Shown here: one piece after another, positions 52,151 through 58,778 of the stretch
Layout of the letters: each line of letters starts with the position of its first letter
How positions within the stretch are numbered: the stretch's first letter is position 1
NCBI GenBank assembly: GCA_036266155.1
Contig: DATANR010000193.1
Span: 1 to 58,778, forward strand
Direction of reading: 5' to 3'
Length of the DNA: 58,778 nucleotides
DNA from: SIAJ01 sp036266155
Lineage (GTDB): Bacteria; Planctomycetota; Planctomycetia; Gemmatales; Gemmataceae
The notes under the pieces: model-generated
What the model was told of the DNA's origin: nothing
Seen by the model: the letters and a program-made list of their open reading frames with translations, nothing else
The model's database searches: none
Program-made: the position numbers and the translations under genes

Positions 52151-53662
52151 TTAGGCCGCCACACCTTCCAGCACCGGCGTCCGTTCTGCGCGCCCAATCA
52201 GCTCCGCATACCGCCCCAGTCGATGCTCGAAGCGCTGGTGATAGAACTCCGGCAGCGGCACCGGGCGGTTGTCGTGGAACTCGCTGAATTGCCGATCGGT
52301 TTCCAGCATCTTGAGCACGAGCCGCATTTCGCCGAGCTGCGTGCGATATGACAGTGTCTGCGACAAGTGCGCGAGCCGAATGCCGAGCGGATTGCGGGCG
52401 CCGACTCGTCGCATCAACGCCCGGTTATCCGTTGCGGCGCCGTGGATTTTCAACAGCAAGCGGTAATAGGCTGGTGGATCGTAGTTCTTGAGCGTCGTCG
52501 CCAGGTACGGAGCACAGTAAAAAGCAAGCGGCAATTGACGCAGAACACGGCCCTCGGCGAGATATTGATCGAACAGCGGCGTGCTGCCATACGGCGTCGG
52601 CGTGTTGACGTTCGGCCACAGGAACGGCAAGCGGCGCAAGAATTCGACCGTCAGGTCGGCGGGCTCACTGCCGCGATCATGATCGGTCCCGAAGAGGAAG
52701 TTCGCTTGCAAGCCGGAGACGTGCCGGCGAATCTCTTGAAACTTGTCCACCACATACTCGAGCTTGTCGCGGCCATGCTTTTCGCCGGCGGCCGCCTTGT
52801 TGCCGTAGTCGTACCACGACTCGACGCCAGGCGCAACGAAGACGCAGTTGGTCCGCCGTAGCCGAGCCAACCGGTGCTCCTGCAACACCGATAGCGAACA
52901 GTTCATCACGTAGCGCGGGAACGGCGGGCCGGCGGCTTCGATCGCGTCCATCGTCTGGTCGAAGCGCACTGCGAAATTCGGATCGTGGTACGCGACCACC
53001 GCCTTCGGATAGTTCTTCGAGATGAACTTCAGGTCCGCCGTGAGCCGGTCCTGCGCAAGCGGGGCGTACGGTGTGTTCCACTCCGTGCAGAAGTTGCAGG
53101 TGTACGGACAGCCGACGCTGCTCAGGAGCGCGAAGCAATGCAGCCCCTTCGGCTTGCCACGCGTGAAGCTCGCCGTCTTCACGTCCGCGAGCCGCTCCTC
53201 CACCGGCGGGAAGTCGGTCGGCCGCCGCTGAGCTGAAATGATCGAACCCGGATCAACATGACCCCCCAGGATGTCGCCGACGAGGGCCTGATCGCAGGGG
53301 CCATTCACGACAATGTCGAAATAGCGCAGGCTATCGATCGGGAAACACCTGGCGTGCGGCCCGCCGAGCACCGTTCGCGTTCCGCGTTGCCGATAGCACT
53401 TTGCCAGGGCATACGCGAGTGCGCTCGCCTGGGTCGCCGACGAAATAATCACCACGTCAAGATCGCTCGGCAACAATCCGAGCGGATCGGCTTGCCCATA
53501 GTACGTCGCGTAGTGAACTGTGTGTGCAAGCCGCCGAGCCCAGGCGGCCACGACCTGCGGCATCACGCTATAGAGATGCCGACGCAGGGCCGACGCCGCC
53601 CACTGCGGCCGCCACTCGGGCGGGACGGTGAACGAAATCAATTCGAGGACGCCGACTTTCAT
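52151..53662 (-). CDS. B12-binding-type radical SAM protein
   Basis: A 503-residue enzyme from ATG 53662 (GGAG eight bases upstream). Residues 55-135 form a Rossmann-like B12-binding domain (DLDVVIISSATQASALAYAL, VLGGPHA) without the DxHxxG histidine, as usual for radical SAM members. The radical SAM core starts with C185-x3-C189-x2-C192 in GCPYTCNFC, which binds the [4Fe-4S] cluster that splits S-adenosylmethionine. Such enzymes methylate unreactive carbons, for example in hopanoids, or rearrange small molecules. The start overlaps the stop of the sterol-desaturase-like gene by four bases, so both act in one pathway, perhaps on a membrane lipid. An upstream extension of this frame to 54460 is a shadow of that gene. 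Confidence 0.92.
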   Translation of the reverse strand: MKVGVLELISFTVPPEWRPQWAASALRRHLYSVMPQVVAAWARRLAHTVHYATYYGQADPLGLLPSDLDVVIISSATQASALAYALAKCYRQRGTRTVLGGPHARCFPIDSLRYFDIVVNGPCDQALVGDILGGHVDPGSIISAQRRPTDFPPVEERLADVKTASFTRGKPKGLHCFALLSSVGCPYTCNFCTEWNTPYAPLAQDRLTADLKFISKNYPKAVVAYHDPNFAVRFDQTMDAIEAAGPPFPRYVMNCSLSVLQEHRLARLRRTNCVFVAPGVESWYDYGNKAAAGEKHGRDKLEYVVDKFQEIRRHVSGLQANFLFGTDHDRGSEPADLTVEFLRRLPFLWPNVNTPTPYGSTPLFDQYLAEGRVLRQLPLAFYCAPYLATTLKNYDPPAYYRLLLKIHGAATDNRALMRRVGARNPLGIRLAHLSQTLSYRTQLGEMRLVLKMLETDRQFSEFHDNRPVPLPEFYHQRFEHRLGRYAELIGRAERTPVLEGVAA

Positions 53663-54510
53663 GGCCGTGCTCCGAGGGTAGGAGCCGAGGGCGCGGGGCG
53701 CCAGCCGGGCGGACCGAACAGATACATAAACCGATCGCGTAGCGAAGCCGGCCGCCGGAGATCGCGCACGATCGCGAGCCACTCCTGGCCGATGACCCGA
53801 AGTGGATTCGCCGGGCCAGGCCGACCGAAGCGCACTTCCTCGGTCTCCGGAGCGAAGGTTCCGAGCAGCCGATCCCACACGATGAACACCATGCCCAGGT
53901 TCTTGTCGCGATATCGGAGATTCACTCCGTGATGTACTCGATGAAGAGACGGCGTACACAGGACCCATTCGAGCATGCGAACCCTGCCGATGTATTGCGT
54001 ATGAACGAGAACGCCATAGAGCTGTGTCGCCGAATACATGAGCAGCACGTCCTCTGGCCGAAACCCCACGAGTGCCAACGGCAGAAACCAGGCAAACCGG
54101 TAGACCGGTTGCAGGACCGACGGACGAAAGCCGACGGTTAGGTTGAACTCGCCGGCCGAGTGATGCGTGGAGTGGACGGCCCAGAACAACCGGCATGCAT
54201 GATCGACCCGATGAAGCCAGTAGAAGAGAAAATCCTGCAACACGAGCAAACCGATCCAGTACAGCGGGCCGCCTGGCAGGTCCACAAGATGGAACTGAAA
54301 GACGGCGGCAAGCGCCGCGAACCAGAAGGCCCGCAGAGCGACGTCGAGCCCGACATTCACGGCGGCGAGACCGACGTTGGTCAGCGTGCCCTTGAAAGTG
54401 TAATAGTGCCGATCGTGCCAATGACTGACGACGATCTCGATCGCAATTAGGACCAGACACACCGGCATGGTGATGGCGAGAGTCAGAGAATCTTTGAAGA
54501 GTTCCATCAT
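53659..54510 (-). CDS. Sterol desaturase / fatty acid hydroxylase superfamily membrane protein
   Basis: A 283-residue integral membrane di-iron enzyme. Three histidine boxes are intact: HRVDH at 100-104, HSTHH at 113-117 and HRVHH at 190-194, plus H170. Membrane helices lie at about 8-29, 45-74, 83-98 and 135-165. The family hydroxylates or desaturates sterols, fatty acids and carotenoids with oxygen. It lies 22 bases after the DNA methyltransferase gene and overlaps the radical SAM gene by ATGA. Planctomycetes of this family make sterols or hopanoids, so a lipid substrate is likely but not shown. Confidence 0.93.
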   Translation of the reverse strand: MMELFKDSLTLAITMPVCLVLIAIEIVVSHWHDRHYYTFKGTLTNVGLAAVNVGLDVALRAFWFAALAAVFQFHLVDLPGGPLYWIGLLVLQDFLFYWLHRVDHACRLFWAVHSTHHSAGEFNLTVGFRPSVLQPVYRFAWFLPLALVGFRPEDVLLMYSATQLYGVLVHTQYIGRVRMLEWVLCTPSLHRVHHGVNLRYRDKNLGMVFIVWDRLLGTFAPETEEVRFGRPGPANPLRVIGQEWLAIVRDLRRPASLRDRFMYLFGPPGWRPAPSAPTLGARP

Positions 54511-54532
54511 GCGAGATACCGAGTGCCCGCGG

Positions 54533-55426
54533 TCAGCCGCGGGCGCGGAGTTTACGGTCCGTCTTTCGAACCTTGCCGTTGGCCGTGTTCGGCGCGCTGA
54601 CGAGTGGATTTTCGGGGCCGCCGGGCGCTTCGCCGGGATTGGTCTCCGCCAGGCGGGCGCGCACGCGTTCCGCGTAATTGTCCGACAATTCGAAGCCGAG
54701 ATAGTCGCGGTGCAATTTCTTCGCGACGATCAACGTCGAACCGCTCCCCGCGAACGGATCGAGGACGAGGTCGCCGGTGTTCGACGAGACCTTGATGATC
54801 CGGGCGAGCAATTGCTCCGGCATCTGGCAGCCGTGGAAGCCGGCACGCTCTTTGAACGTGCCGCACACGCGGGGGAAGTAGCAGACGGTTTCATCGGCCT
54901 GGAAGCCGTCGGGTAAATCTTGCGGTCGGAGGATCCAGGTGTCGTCCGGCAGGCGGCCTTTAGCATTGGCGCGCGCGTCGGCATACACGAGTTGTCGCGC
55001 CGAGGGGACGCGGATCGCGTCAGCGTTAAACGTAAACTGCTTCGGATCCTTCACGAAGTGGAAGAGATGTGTGTGGCTGCGGCTGAACTTCTTCGTGCAG
55101 TTGACGCCGAACGTGTAGTACCAGATCACCCAGCTCCGGCAACTGAAGCCGAGATCGCGCTGGATCAGCACCTTCAACTCGGCCGCGAAGTCGTCGCCGA
55201 TCGCGAGCCAGAAGGTGCCGTTGGGTTTGAGAATGCGCTGAACTTGCTCCGTCCATTTCTTGGTCCACGCCAGGTAGTCGTCGGCCTCCTTGCGGTCCTC
55301 GTAGACGTCGTACTGGTAGCCGATGTTGAACGGCGGATCGGCGAAAACGAGGTCGACGGAACCGGCCGGCAAACTGGCCATTCCCGAGATGCAATCTCCC
55401 TGGACCAGAGAATTGCGTTCCTTCAC
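54533..55426 (-). CDS. DNA methyltransferase, beta-class N4-cytosine/N6-adenine
   Basis: A 297-residue methyltransferase with GTG start at 55426 (an in-frame GTG at 55498 is less likely). The catalytic motif IV is DPPF at 30-33 (VFADPPFNIGYQYD) near the N-terminus and the SAM-binding motif I is LDPFAGSGST near 230, an order typical of the beta class. No restriction endonuclease adjoins it, so it is an orphan or regulatory methyltransferase on present evidence. The recognition site cannot be predicted. It is followed by the sterol-desaturase-like gene 22 bases downstream. Confidence 0.93.
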   Translation of the reverse strand: MKERNSLVQGDCISGMASLPAGSVDLVFADPPFNIGYQYDVYEDRKEADDYLAWTKKWTEQVQRILKPNGTFWLAIGDDFAAELKVLIQRDLGFSCRSWVIWYYTFGVNCTKKFSRSHTHLFHFVKDPKQFTFNADAIRVPSARQLVYADARANAKGRLPDDTWILRPQDLPDGFQADETVCYFPRVCGTFKERAGFHGCQMPEQLLARIIKVSSNTGDLVLDPFAGSGSTLIVAKKLHRDYLGFELSDNYAERVRARLAETNPGEAPGGPENPLVSAPNTANGKVRKTDRKLRARG

Positions 55427-55529
55427 GGGGTCGTCCTCAGGGAGATTAGCGCGGGTGTAGGTGTTGTTATAGCGGATCGAAGTAGGTGCCGCGAGCACGT
55501 GGCGAGCCTATTGCGCCAGATGGTTTCGA

Positions 55530-55608
55530 GTTGGAGTCCCGGCTTCAGCCGGTCGGAGCACGCTCTCTCGATAGGCCAGCCCGAACCGCCTAAAGGCGGG
55601 ACTCCAAC
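55530..55608. repeat. REPIN-like palindrome, family D, with covarying stems
   Basis: Left unit GTTGGAGTC-CCGGC-TTCA-GCCGG (55530-55552); right unit (read on the minus strand) GTTGGAGTC-CCGCC-TTTA-GGCGG (55586-55608). The heads are identical, the stems differ but pair perfectly in each. The remaining non-coding sequence up to 56015 contains a weaker ACCGGC-TCA-GCCGG hairpin near 55863 and no credible gene. Confidence 0.85.
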
Positions 55609-56015
55609 TCCCGCGATAAATGGCGACGGCCTCCTGAAGATGGCGCGGGTGGTCGATGTCATGCCGCCTGTTTCGTGAGCAATCCTTGCCAGTCCTGTCA
55701 GCAATTAAGCGAGCAGCCGGCGCAATACTCTGCGAATTCGCAGTCGTCTAACGCACATCTACGAATAGGCTTGGCATTGGCACGACGGCTGCGATACACT
55801 ATCCGCGGCGGCGGACCGCGGTCGATGAGTATGCGCCGTGGAGAGGCGGCTCCAGCTCGCGACCGGCTCAGCCGGCGTGGAGACCACCCGGGCTCGTCGA
55901 CGGAAAGAGAGAGCCGTCGGCGGGCCGGTTTTTTGCGCTGACGCTCTCCTCCCATTTCAAGATCGCAATGCGTTTCCTGAGGCGTCAATCGAAGACGTCG
56001 CCCCCACTCGCCTCG

Positions 56016-57083
56016 TCAATAGGTCAGATAGACGTATCCGGTAAAGCAGAGCGCCACGACGCCGGCGGCAGCCGCGAGGAGCCAGAGCAGGCTCCGCTGT
56101 GCCCGCGCCAACGCTAGCGCCGAGACGGTCGCGCCCAATTGTGCCAGCAACATGCTGTAGAAGAACTGCTGGCTGCGCTGGCGATGGCGGTCGGACTCGA
56201 CGCCGCTGCGACGCACGCGTACTTCATAGGCCTCGGCCGCCCGCCGATTGAGGTTCGCCTCCTGACGATAACGCCGCGCTTCGTAGTCCATGACCGCCAT
56301 GCGGAAGCTGGCGTCGAGGCGATCGAATTCCGCAATCCCTTCCGGCGTGGGCGCCATGGCGCCTCGACCTCGACGTAACAAGTACATAGCCTGCGCCAGG
56401 TCGCGGAACGCGGCCTTGAGTTGCTTGACCAGTTCGTTCGTCGGTTCGCACGCCTTGTCAAACAGGTCGGCATCGGTCTCGGCGAGACGAGTCGCTTCCT
56501 CGATGACAGCGGGACTGAGCTTTGCAACGAGCGCGGCCGTCTCGTCCTCCGTCTGGCGTTGTTGGATTGCGCGAATCACTTCTTCGTAGATCTGCCGGTT
56601 AGCCGGGTCGGGAATGGAATGGAGTTCGACTTTCGGCAAGTCGCCGCCGCCCAGGGGCGATGATCCGGCCGGCCCCGGCGGTAATCGTGCCTCTGCTTTC
56701 TCGATGGCTGCGATCGCGCCATCAGACTGCGGCGACTTTGCAAGATGTCCTCGCAAGGATTGCAGCGCCGGCCCCATCAGAAACGGGTCGAACCCATCGG
56801 GATGCACCATCGCCTGAAATGTCTCGACAGTCGATTCCAGCGTGGTGCCACGAATGCGCTTCGCTTGAAAGAAGGCCCATTGGTCACCCGCACGCGATTG
56901 ATGCTGAGCGGCCAACGAGCGGTAATACATCGCGCGCGTCATCTCGCTCGACGACAAGCCGGCGAACGCGGTGGCCAGGGCCGTCAGCGCTATGGGCGTC
57001 GCGGTGAGCACCGCTCCCCAGACGCCTTTGGGCGCCGGCGCGGCAGGCGCCGCGGCGGCTTCAGCAGGCGGTGTATCAGCCAC
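56016..57083 (-). CDS. DUF4337-like membrane protein
   Basis: A 355-residue protein with GTG start at 57083 (GGAG eight bases upstream). After an alanine/proline-rich N-terminus there is a membrane helix (about 22-45, VLTATPIALTALATAFAGL), a long helical soluble part, and two closely spaced helices at the C-terminus (about 308-353). The stretch SSSEMTRAMYYRSLAAQHQSRAGDQWAFFQAKRIRGT is what DUF4337-type proteins look like. Function unknown; no catalytic motif seen. It is divergent from the gene at 57202. Confidence 0.7.
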   Translation of the reverse strand: MADTPPAEAAAAPAAPAPKGVWGAVLTATPIALTALATAFAGLSSSEMTRAMYYRSLAAQHQSRAGDQWAFFQAKRIRGTTLESTVETFQAMVHPDGFDPFLMGPALQSLRGHLAKSPQSDGAIAAIEKAEARLPPGPAGSSPLGGGDLPKVELHSIPDPANRQIYEEVIRAIQQRQTEDETAALVAKLSPAVIEEATRLAETDADLFDKACEPTNELVKQLKAAFRDLAQAMYLLRRGRGAMAPTPEGIAEFDRLDASFRMAVMDYEARRYRQEANLNRRAAEAYEVRVRRSGVESDRHRQRSQQFFYSMLLAQLGATVSALALARAQRSLLWLLAAAAGVVALCFTGYVYLTY

Positions 57084-57201
57084 GTTGACGCTCCCAAATT
57101 TGGACGTGCCTTATCGACTAGCTTATGTGATGGCCAATTTCCTGTGGCATCGCGGTCGCAACGGGTCCACAATAGCATTGCCCCCTCTCCCGGAGCACGT
57201 C

Positions 57202-58716
57202 ATGTCTCATCCCACGGATCGTCGGCATTTTCTCTGTACCGCGGCCCTTGGCGGGCTTGGTTTGGCGGGCAAGTTGCCATTGGTTTCGGCGGACGATGCG
57301 AGGCTCGATCCCAAGGTCGTTCGCCTCGATTCGGAAATTGAGCCGCTCGTTCGGCTCATTGAAGAAACTCCGCGCGAACGGCTGCTAGAAGAAGTCGGTG
57401 GCCGCGTGAAGAAGGGTTTGTCTTATCGCGAAGCGCTCGCGGCGTTGTTCCTCGCTGGCGTGCGCAATGTCGAGCCGCGGCCGAGCGTGGGGTTCAAGTT
57501 CCACGCGGTGCTGGCCGTCAATGCGGCACACCTGGCAAGCCTCGCATCGCCGGATGCCGAGCGCTGGCTGCCGATCTTCTGGGGCCTCGACAATTTCAAG
57601 AGCGCCCAGGCCGCGAACATCAAGGATCGCGCCGGGTGGCGCATGCCGCCCGTCAAAGAGTCGTCGGTTCCGCCGGCCCGCAAGGCACGGCAAGCGCTCG
57701 TCGATGCTCTCGAAAAATGGGACGCGGAGGCTGCCGACGTCGCGGTCGCCGGGCTGGTGCGGACCGCCGGCGCCGACGAAGTCAGCGAGGTCCTTTGGAA
57801 ATACGCGCCGCGCGACTTCCGCTCGATCGGCCACAAGATCATCTTCGCTGCCAACGCTCGCCGCACGCTCGGCGCCATCGGCTGGCAGCAACACGCCGAG
57901 CCGGTGTTGCGTTCACTCGTCTACGCCATGATGGCGACCGAAAACAAGAACCCGACCGGAGACAACCCGGTCGATCGACCGGGACGAGTGAACCGCGAAC
58001 TCGCGAAGACGATTCGGGCCGAATGGCTCGACGGCAAGGCTGATCCGGCCGCGTCGCTTGAGCTGCTTGCGGCGTTCCGCCAGGCGACGCCGGATGAAGC
58101 GAGCAAGGCGTGCGTCGCACTGCTCAACCAGAGTTTGTCGCCGCAGACAATATGGGACGCGATCTTCGGCGGCGCGGGTGAGTTGCTGATGCGCCGGCCG
58201 GGCATCGTGTCATTGCACGCGCTCACCACCGCCAACGCCATTCGCTTCGCCTACGAGACGAGCGCCGACGATGAGACGCGCCGCTGGCTGCTGCTTCAAG
58301 CCGCAACTTTCCTTACGCTCTTCCGCGGCGAACTGGCGGCGCGCAAGGAGAAGACCGACGAGTCGCGCATCGACACGTTGGAGCCGTTGATGCCCAAGGA
58401 GACCGGCGTGAAAGCGATCGACGAGATCTTCGCCGACGTGCCGAAGAACAACACGACCGCGGCCCGCAAGGTGCTCGGCTACTTGAAGACCAACCCAGAC
58501 CCGCGGCCGTTGACCGACGCCGCTCGCCGGCTCGTCTTTCAGAAGGGGAAGGACGCACACGATTACAAGTTCAGCTCGGCGGTGCTGGAAGACTATGCGC
58601 ACGTCTCGCCCGAATGGCGCGATCGTTTCCTCGCCGCGAGCGTCTTCTGGCTTAAGGGAGCGGGCGACGCGGACACGAGCTTGGTGGGACGGACGCGGGA
58701 GGCGTTGAAGGGGTGA
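57202..58716 (+). CDS. Tat-exported protein of unknown function
   Basis: A 504-residue protein, ATG at 57202 with GGAG seven bases upstream. DRRHFLCTAALGGLGLAG is a twin-arginine signal. The rest is mostly alpha-helical and repeat-like (for example LEEVGGRVKKGLSYREALAALFLAGVRNVE and RSLVYAMMATENKNPTGDNP). No known family is recognised. A Tat signal without evident cofactor motif suggests a tightly folded or partner-carried protein. It stands alone, divergent from the DUF4337-like gene and followed by a family A palindrome. Confidence 0.75.
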   Translation: MSHPTDRRHFLCTAALGGLGLAGKLPLVSADDARLDPKVVRLDSEIEPLVRLIEETPRERLLEEVGGRVKKGLSYREALAALFLAGVRNVEPRPSVGFKFHAVLAVNAAHLASLASPDAERWLPIFWGLDNFKSAQAANIKDRAGWRMPPVKESSVPPARKARQALVDALEKWDAEAADVAVAGLVRTAGADEVSEVLWKYAPRDFRSIGHKIIFAANARRTLGAIGWQQHAEPVLRSLVYAMMATENKNPTGDNPVDRPGRVNRELAKTIRAEWLDGKADPAASLELLAAFRQATPDEASKACVALLNQSLSPQTIWDAIFGGAGELLMRRPGIVSLHALTTANAIRFAYETSADDETRRWLLLQAATFLTLFRGELAARKEKTDESRIDTLEPLMPKETGVKAIDEIFADVPKNNTTAARKVLGYLKTNPDPRPLTDAARRLVFQKGKDAHDYKFSSAVLEDYAHVSPEWRDRFLAASVFWLKGAGDADTSLVGRTREALKG

Positions 58717-58727
58717 GTTTCACTGGA

Positions 58728-58778
58728 GCGAGCGGAGCGGCGTAAGCCGCCCGATAATGACAACATCGGGCGGCTTAC
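58728..58778. repeat. REPIN-like palindrome, family A, cut by the window edge
   Basis: Left unit GCGAGCGGA-GCGGC-GTAA-GCCGC-CCGAT followed by AATGACAAC and the start of the inverted unit ATCGG-GCGGC-TTAC. Compared with the copies at 8793 and 30831, two stem positions have swapped together (GCCGC/GCGGC to GCGGC/GCCGC), preserving the pairing. Confidence 0.88.

Noticed and set aside
53663..54460. Extension of the radical SAM frame to 769 residues
   Set aside because: The extra part is the antiparallel-free shadow of the sterol-desaturase-like gene in another frame: arginine/serine-rich, no homologous look. The ATG at 53662 has a good ribosome-binding site and overlaps the upstream stop by ATGA.
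55698..55988. Cysteine-rich small protein on the minus strand (ends CALDDCEFAEYCAGCSLNC)
   Set aside because: The cysteines are attractive, but the rest is arginine/serine-rich, there is no ribosome-binding site, and the region carries repeat-like hairpins.

Overview
The window looks like a chromosomal segment of a planctomycete, most likely of the Gemmataceae (an inference from gene content, not from a phylogenetic marker). The signs are: two DUF1549/DUF1553 + DUF1501 gene pairs with an associated c-type cytochrome module; three large Hanks-type Ser/Thr kinases carrying anti-sigma-like, formylglycine-enzyme-fold or WD40 domains; two ECF sigma factors; secreted proteins whose N-termini carry an 'LExxE..RxxPs'-type motif; high GC; and a sterol-desaturase-family enzyme. 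The segment is not phage or plasmid: no integrase, transposase, tRNA, rRNA or CRISPR was seen.

Layout. 1-5904 (minus): start of an RTX-type calcium-binding secreted protein, then an operon-like run of ECF sigma factor and two tandemly duplicated zf-HC2/kinase/SUMF1 membrane proteins. 5951-10104: small SWIM-like protein, mannose-6-phosphate isomerase (manA), the 5-oxoprolinase subunits pxpA and pxpC (no pxpB here), and small hypothetical proteins. 10371-11754: a SorC-like regulator behind a perfectly phased 30-bp direct repeat. 12248-18563 (minus): amidase, then dienelactone hydrolase, ECF sigma, histidine kinase and NtrC-type regulator, the last three forming one operon. 18660-23628: small hypothetical gene, a broken coding stretch, and a 1333-residue kinase with 14 WD40 repeats. 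23719-26229: phospholipase C/acid phosphatase-type phosphoesterase and a Tat-exported Gfo/Idh oxidoreductase. 26391-40992: two DUF1549/1553-DUF1501 cassettes around a prolyl oligopeptidase, then a 1261-residue heme-binding dehydrogenase-like protein. 41192-46107 (minus): Cys/Pro-rich small protein, thymidine kinase, and an SNF2 helicase-SWIM protein pair. 46483-50430: a 1315-residue surface protein of SdrD-B repeats with a cyclophilin domain. 50482-58716: secreted isochorismatase-type hydrolase, a clan AA aspartic protease pair, a methyltransferase/sterol-desaturase/B12-radical-SAM run, a DUF4337-like membrane protein and a Tat-exported protein of unknown function.

The most striking non-gene content is a dense set of short palindromic elements of at least six kinds. 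One kind (copies at 8793, 30831, 35302 and 58728) is built as two inverted units, each a 5-bp stem with a GTAA loop; the stem bases covary between copies, which argues for selection on the folded single strand, as in REP/REPIN elements mobilised in trans by Y1 transposases. One copy lies in frame inside pxpC, another palindrome supplies the stop codon of the WD40 kinase, and a third supplies the last codons of tdk, so these repeats have reshaped protein ends. The best candidate for an undescribed enzyme system is the translationally coupled sterol desaturase-B12/radical SAM pair (52151-54510).
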